Origin: JAICND01 sp035281425
Lineage (GTDB): Bacteria > Actinomycetota > Acidimicrobiia > Spongiisociales > ZC4RG35
Length of the DNA stretch: 9,783 nucleotides
Direction of reading: 5' to 3'
Assembly (NCBI GenBank): GCA_035281425.1
Contig: DATEDX010000105.1
Span: forward strand, 1-9,783
Below, piece by piece: positions 6,691 to 9,783 of this stretch. Made by a program: the position numbers and the translations under genes. Position 1 is the first letter of the stretch, and each line of letters begins with the position of its first letter. The notes under the pieces were generated by a model that was given only the letters and a program-made list of their open reading frames with translations, was not told where the DNA came from and made no database searches.

Positions 6691-7948
6691 CCCGCCGGCG
6701 GAGCTTGTCGAACTCCTCCTGCACTCGCACCAGCACCGCTGCCGTCCGCCGGGCGACACCCGTCCAGCCGAACTCCCGCCGGGCGAGGCGGGCGCCTTCC
6801 ACGGCCAGCACCTGCCGGAGCCGGGGATAACGGATGGGCAGGCTCAACATGGTGGCGAACTCCACCGGGCGTTTGGGATTGGCATAAAGGGCATGGACAC
6901 CGAAGTCCACCATCTCAAAGAGCCCACCGTGGACGGTCACGACGGTGGGGGTTCCGCAGGCCATGGCTTCGATGGCGGTCATCCCAAACGGTTCGTAACG
7001 GGAAGAGAGGGCAAAGACAGCAGCCGCCCGGTAGTGATCGGGCATGGCCTCATCGGGAACGTATCCCCGCCACCGCACCTCACCCGCCACCCCCAACTCC
7101 TCCGCCAGACCTTGCCACTTCTCGATCTGACGCCGATCCCGGCCGGTTCCCGCTCCTACCGCTAGTTGCAGACGGGCATCACTCACCGACTCCCGCAGGT
7201 GAGGCAAGGCTCGGATCAGAAGGTCATACCCCTTATTGGAGGCTGCCCGACCCACCGCATAGACGTCGTGGGAGCCAAAGCGGAGCCGGCGCCTTACCGC
7301 CGCCACCTGCCGGGAGGGGACCGGCGTGTAGACCGACTCGTCGATCCCCGGCGGGATCATGGTCATCTGCCAGTCGGGCACGTCGTAGTCCCGGGTCAGG
7401 ACCTCGGCCTGTTGTTGGGTGGTGGCGATGACGTGGTCACAGCGGCGATAGATGAGGAACTCCTTCTTCACTCGTTCCTCGAACCGATAGGTGCGTTCCG
7501 CCTCGCCGGGATCCCCACCCATATCGTCGCGTTTCCACGAACCGAGGGAGTGGGGAGTGTGAACGTGAGGTATCTGGAGCTCCTCGGCGATGGCTTGACC
7601 GGCCCAGCCGGCGTCCCAATAGTGCGACAACACCGCCTGGTAGTTGCGACTCCTTCGCGAGAGAAATGCCTTCACGAACTCGTCGAGATGGTCATGCATG
7701 TCCTCTTTGCGGATGAAGTGGTCGCCGCCGAACGGGATCCGCCAGATCTGCAGAGCGTCGGAGATCTCGTCGACTTCCGGCTGATCGTTGAAGCGCCGGG
7801 TAACCATGTCAACTCGGTATCCGAGCTCCGCGAACTGTTTGGCCAGCTCGAGAACGAAAACCACCTGACCTCCGGTATCGGGTTTACCCAATTCGGGGTT
7901 GGCGGCCACGTAGCCGTGGAGGGACATGAAGAGAAGGTCCTGGGTCAT
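6659..7948 (-). CDS. GT4 glycosyltransferase, sucrose-phosphate / mannosylfructose-phosphate synthase type
   Basis: 429 aa, GT-B fold, retaining GT4. The N-terminal acceptor domain has DTGGQVVFVLELA (24-36), SHYWDAG (109-114) and HTPHSLGSWK (130-139), hallmarks of sucrose-phosphate synthase-like enzymes. The donor domain has VGRAASNKG (R234, K239) and the E-x7-E motif EPFGMTAIE (E319, E327). Family members transfer glucose or mannose from UDP-Glc or GDP-Man to fructose 6-phosphate. From memory the sequence resembles Agrobacterium mannosylfructose-phosphate synthase more than plant or cyanobacterial sucrose-phosphate synthase, so the product could be either sugar phosphate. It has no fused phosphatase domain; a HAD phosphatase is encoded just upstream. 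ATG 7948 is preferred over an in-frame GTG at 7954: it overlaps the HAD stop as ATGA and has GGGAG seven bases upstream. Confidence 0.9.
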   Translation of the reverse strand: MTQDLLFMSLHGYVAANPELGKPDTGGQVVFVLELAKQFAELGYRVDMVTRRFNDQPEVDEISDALQIWRIPFGGDHFIRKEDMHDHLDEFVKAFLSRRSRNYQAVLSHYWDAGWAGQAIAEELQIPHVHTPHSLGSWKRDDMGGDPGEAERTYRFEERVKKEFLIYRRCDHVIATTQQQAEVLTRDYDVPDWQMTMIPPGIDESVYTPVPSRQVAAVRRRLRFGSHDVYAVGRAASNKGYDLLIRALPHLRESVSDARLQLAVGAGTGRDRRQIEKWQGLAEELGVAGEVRWRGYVPDEAMPDHYRAAAVFALSSRYEPFGMTAIEAMACGTPTVVTVHGGLFEMVDFGVHALYANPKRPVEFATMLSLPIRYPRLRQVLAVEGARLARREFGWTGVARRTAAVLVRVQEEFDKLRRRVSSADSDRER

Positions 7949-8646
7949 ATCCACGCTCCCAGTGCCTCCAGTCCCTCCCGGATCCCGGCGGCATGGGGTC
8001 GATGTGCGCGGTACGCGTTACCGGCGGTCAAGGCCGAAAGCTCCGCGTCGGCATTGGCGACAACGATTCGATGGGGGGCGGCCATCAACAGGGGGAAGTC
8101 ATTCATCGAGTCGCCGGCCGCCACCACCCGCTCCGGGAGCACCTCCAGCTGGGCGGTCAGCAATGCCAGCGGGGCCTGCTTGCCCGCCTCCGGAGGGATG
8201 ATGTCGAAGTCGTCAGTCCCGCTGCAGACTATCTCTACATCCGCCCGCTTTCTTACCTCAGCCGAAACCGCTTCCCACAAATGGCGAGGAACCGTGTAGC
8301 TGGCCTTGAACCGAGTCTGGAACTCGTCGCCGTTGGTATGGAAGCCCCATTCGGACAGTAGGCGATCGAATGTGTCTCGATCGAAGCCTCGAAATCGCTC
8401 CGACCACTCGACGACTCGGCCGTCGATCTCCACCTCGGTCCCGAGAGCTCCCACCTGGGCCGGAAAGCCGCTGATCCCCAGTTCGCTCCAAGTCCGACGC
8501 AGGCTATGCAGCGGCCGGCTGGAGTCGGGAACGACAGCGATTCCTCTCCGTTCGGCTTCTTCCATCAGATGCTTCAAGGCAGCCTCGTCTCCGGTCAGGG
8601 TGCCATCGACATCGGCGACGAGCATCCATCTTGGCTGGAGTTTCAC
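7945..8646 (-). CDS. HAD-IIB sugar-phosphate phosphatase (sucrose / mannosylfructose-phosphate phosphatase-like)
   Basis: 233 aa. All HAD motifs are present: motif I DVDGTL (nucleophile D12, acid/base D14), motif II DSSRP (S42/S43), motif III K156 (EAGKQ), motif IV GDSMND (D179, D183). A C2B-type cap is inserted at about residues 75-155, containing GTEVEIDG and RFKASYTV, which resemble regions of sucrose-phosphatases. Paired with the downstream synthase by an ATGA overlap, it most likely dephosphorylates the product of that enzyme, making the pathway effectively irreversible. The GTG start at 8646 has no well-placed Shine-Dalgarno site; ATG at 8625 is an alternative that would still keep motif I. 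It is the first gene of a two-gene operon, preceded by 413 bp of non-coding DNA. Confidence 0.9.
   Translation of the reverse strand: MKLQPRWMLVADVDGTLTGDEAALKHLMEEAERRGIAVVPDSSRPLHSLRRTWSELGISGFPAQVGALGTEVEIDGRVVEWSERFRGFDRDTFDRLLSEWGFHTNGDEFQTRFKASYTVPRHLWEAVSAEVRKRADVEIVCSGTDDFDIIPPEAGKQAPLALLTAQLEVLPERVVAAGDSMNDFPLLMAAPHRIVVANADAELSALTAGNAYRAHRPHAAGIREGLEALGAWI
7956..7960 (-). promoter_or_regulatory. Ribosome-binding site deciding the synthase start
   Basis: GGGAG on the minus strand lies 7 bases before the ATG at 7948 but only about 1 base before the alternative GTG at 7954, favouring the ATG. Confidence 0.55.
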
Positions 8647-8654
8647 CCTCAGCC

Positions 8655-8660
8655 ACCCTA
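8655..8660 (-). promoter_or_regulatory. Candidate -10 element for the HAD-synthase operon
   Basis: TAGGGT on the minus strand (TANNNT type) ends 8 bases before the GTG at 8646, the same spacing as the TACCCT before pyrG. It would give a near-leaderless mRNA. There is no -35 hexamer, so support is weak. If it is used, the palindromic element at 8799-8908 would lie upstream of the transcript. Confidence 0.25.
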
Positions 8661-8758
8661 CCCGTTGGCAAGTGGTTAGGGGGCTATCGAAGAGATCGCC
8701 CGCCTGTCGTTTGGGTAGTCAGCGAAGGAGAAAAGACAGCCAGCAGCTCGGGGTCTTG

Positions 8759-8771
8759 CCCGCCTGGCGGG
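8759..8771. repeat. 13-bp palindrome CCCGCC-T-GGCGGG
   Basis: A perfect 6+1+6 dyad about 110 bp before the HAD start codon. As DNA it could be an operator. As RNA it would give only a 5-bp stem with a 3-nt loop. No T-tract follows, so it is not a standard terminator. Confidence 0.5.
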
Positions 8772-8798
8772 GAGCGATATGAATTCAGCCTCCGAGCT

Positions 8799-8908
8799 GA
8801 TCCTTTGGCGGCTGGGCACCCGTCTTAGGGTTCTTCGGTGTGCCAGCCTCGTATTTGTGGCTGGCACGCCAGAAGTCGCTGTCGGCGAGGCTGGCCCGCC
8901 AAAGAATC
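8799..8908. repeat. 110-nt nested inverted-repeat element
   Basis: The outer arms 8799-8811 (GATCCTTTGGCGG) and 8896-8908 (CCGCCAAAGAATC) pair at 12 of 13 positions, with the odd pair a G-U in a minus-strand RNA. A central hairpin pairs 8837-8848 (GGTGTGCCAGCC) with 8859-8870 (GGCTGGCACGCC), 11 pairs plus one G-U in a plus-strand RNA, around a 10-nt loop. Both spacers between outer arm and central hairpin are exactly 25 nt. It could be a miniature inverted-repeat element, a structured leader or small RNA, or a protein-binding region. Confidence 0.7.
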
Positions 8909-9002
8909 CGAAAACGGCATCAACTCCTCTCTCTTCTCGAGCTCGCGATCCAGATCCTTTCAGGAGAAGCCGCCTTACCTTTCTTCGTTTCCAGCTCGTC
9001 GA

Positions 9003-9044
9003 ATCTCCTCTGCCGCAGCCAACACCCCGACAATGTGAGGAGAT
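9003..9044. repeat. 8-bp inverted repeat after the exported-protein gene
   Basis: ATCTCCTC (9003-9010) pairs with GAGGAGAT (9037-9044) across a 26-nt loop, 16 bases after the stop of the minus-strand gene ending at 9060. There is no T-tract, so a terminator role is possible but unproven. Confidence 0.3.
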
Positions 9045-9059
9045 CTGCTTTGAGTGGAA

Positions 9060-9521
9060 CTAACCGACTTCCACGGTGAAGGCAAAGGTGGCGTAATCGG
9101 CCCCCAAGGTCGCCAGCACGTCGACCTGCCATACCCCCGGTCCAAGTATCGGCAGGCGAAAGCGTCCTTCACCCAAAGGCTCCACTTTCGCTGTGCGTGG
9201 CACGCCGTTGGCGGTGAGGATCACCGCCACCCCGGGATAGGGCACCTCCAGCGTCAGCCATCTCTCCCCGGTCACGATCAATTGCTCTGCGTCACGCGCC
9301 CCAGACCCAGCCGACCCCTCGATCTGGGCCCAGCCGTAGGCCTGAACCAGAATTGTCTCTCCTTCGGCGTTAGTCGCCGTCAGGGTGGGGATACCTGGGT
9401 CAGGCTCAACGGCCCCCGGAGGCACCGGTTGGCTCACCCCTCGGAACTCTTCCCGGACGCCGACTCCACCACAGGCGATGGGGAGCACCAGCAGGGCGAT
9501 CGCCAGCTGACGCCAGCGCAC
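9060..9521 (-). CDS. Small exported protein, possible lipoprotein, unknown function
   Basis: 153 aa. The N-terminus (MRWRQLAIALLVLPIAC) is a basic start plus hydrophobic stretch ending at C17, like a lipoprotein signal, but the -3 position is Pro, which departs from the standard lipobox. Cleavage or lipidation is therefore likely rather than certain. After a Pro/Gly-rich linker (about 20-50) the remainder is rich in alternating hydrophobic residues and ends FAFTVEVG, suggesting a single beta-sandwich domain. I do not recognise the family. The GTG start shares one base with the stop of the acyl-CoA ligase gene (TAGTG), so the two are probably co-translated. A plus-strand frame across the same bases is open too, but lacks any signal or motif. 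Confidence 0.75.
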   Translation of the reverse strand: MRWRQLAIALLVLPIACGGVGVREEFRGVSQPVPPGAVEPDPGIPTLTATNAEGETILVQAYGWAQIEGSAGSGARDAEQLIVTGERWLTLEVPYPGVAVILTANGVPRTAKVEPLGEGRFRLPILGPGVWQVDVLATLGADYATFAFTVEVG

Positions 9522-9783
9522 TAGTTGATTCTCTTTCCCTCACCGGCCCAGACCTGTTCGCGCAGCACGAACTTCTGGATCTTGCCGGTGGAGGTTTTCG
9601 GTAGCGACTCGACGATGTCGACTTCGTCGGGAGCTTTGAAGTGGGCGATTCGGCTGTGGACGTGTTGGATGAGATCCGCTCCGGTGCTTTCCGCCCCCGG
9701 TTTGAGGACCACGAACGCCTTCGGCCGCTCCCCCCAATGTTCGTGGGGCATGGCTACCACCGCACACTCCAGCACTGCCGGGT
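9521..9783 (-). CDS. AMP-forming acyl-CoA ligase, C-terminal fragment (runs off right edge)
   Basis: About 87 C-terminal residues are visible; the start lies outside the window. The hallmark C-terminal subdomain of ANL-family acyl-CoA synthetases is present: VAMPHEHWGERPKAFVVLK, then HFKAPDEV, then LPKTSTGKIQKFVLRE with the conserved lysine of the A10 motif (TGK) used in adenylation. The enzyme activates a carboxylic acid to its CoA thioester via an acyl-AMP. The ending WAGEGKRIN resembles medium-chain / methylmercaptopropionate-type ligases as I recall, but the acyl specificity cannot be read from this fragment. Confidence 0.92.
   Translation of the reverse strand, partial: PAVLECAVVAMPHEHWGERPKAFVVLKPGAESTGADLIQHVHSRIAHFKAPDEVDIVESLPKTSTGKIQKFVLREQVWAGEGKRIN

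Larger units (their letters stand above)
8647..9059. other. 413-bp non-coding region upstream of the phosphatase/synthase operon
   Basis: No convincing gene was seen: the short frames on either strand have no family motifs or credible starts. No tRNA-like T-arm or anticodon arm fits. The stretch does hold several inverted repeats (8759-8771, 8799-8908 and 9003-9044) and should contain the promoter of the HAD-synthase operon and any terminator for the gene ending at 9060. No hairpin followed by a T-tract was found. Confidence 0.6.

Noticed and set aside
7949..7954. GTG at 7954 as the synthase start
   Set aside because: It is too close to the GGGAG site; the ATG at 7948 has proper spacing and the ATGA overlap.
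7166..8299. Plus-strand open frame (377 codons) opposite the synthase and phosphatase genes
   Set aside because: It shadows two genes with complete catalytic motifs and shows no motif of its own.
8791..8911. TCCGA direct repeats (8791-8795 and 8907-8911) as a target-site duplication of a MITE
   Set aside because: The right copy overlaps the inverted-repeat arm and the left copy is three bases away from it, so they do not flank the element properly and may be chance.
8985..9035. tRNA-like 3' half around 'gtcgaatctcc'
   Set aside because: The T-loop consensus is not met, and no anticodon or D arm or matching acceptor stem could be found upstream.
9054..9524. Plus-strand open frame of 156 codons over the exported-protein gene
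   Set aside because: It has no signal or domain, whereas the minus-strand frame has a signal-like N-terminus and overlaps the ligase stop by one base.

Overview
The window is GC-rich, almost fully coding DNA. It looks like a chromosomal segment from an actinobacterium, possibly a deep-branching one such as Acidimicrobiia (inference from gene order, GTG starts and the DksA-like family; no 16S or other marker is present). The order pyrG - NUDIX - ald - xerD matches what I recall of actinobacterial chromosomes: pyrG - Rv1700 - xerD in Mycobacterium tuberculosis, with alanine dehydrogenase in the same neighbourhood in Streptomyces. No insertion sequence, CRISPR array, rRNA or tRNA was seen.

Left part (1-4923, all minus strand). 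This is one tightly packed operon read right to left: CTP synthase (pyrG), an ADP-ribose pyrophosphatase-like NUDIX hydrolase, alanine dehydrogenase (ald), a XerD-type tyrosine recombinase, a DksA/TraR-type zinc-finger protein, and an HD-domain phosphohydrolase that runs off the left edge. Four consecutive junctions are 4-nt start/stop overlaps (GTGA, ATGA, GTGA, ATGA) and the fifth is a 4-nt gap, so translational coupling along the operon is likely.

Middle part (4924-8646). A 63-bp divergent intergenic region separates pyrG from a plus-strand gene for an (alpha/alpha)6 glycosidase of the amylo-1,6-glucosidase / GH63 / GH100 type. Its 3' end overlaps, tail to tail by 32 bp, a minus-strand pair: a HAD sugar-phosphatase and a GT4 glycosyltransferase of the sucrose-phosphate / mannosylfructose-phosphate synthase type, joined by an ATGA overlap. 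Together the three look like a cassette that makes a non-reducing disaccharide (synthase plus phosphatase) and probably breaks it down (glycosidase). The first ~145 residues of the glycosidase look like a degenerate HAD fold without the catalytic aspartates, an unusual fusion.

Right part (8647-9783). A 413-bp non-coding stretch upstream of the phosphatase/synthase pair holds a 110-nt nested inverted-repeat element (8799-8908) with two mutually exclusive pairings, the most unexplained structure here. Beyond it are a small exported, possibly lipid-anchored protein and, overlapping it by one base, the C-terminal end of an AMP-forming acyl-CoA ligase that runs off the right edge; both are minus strand.
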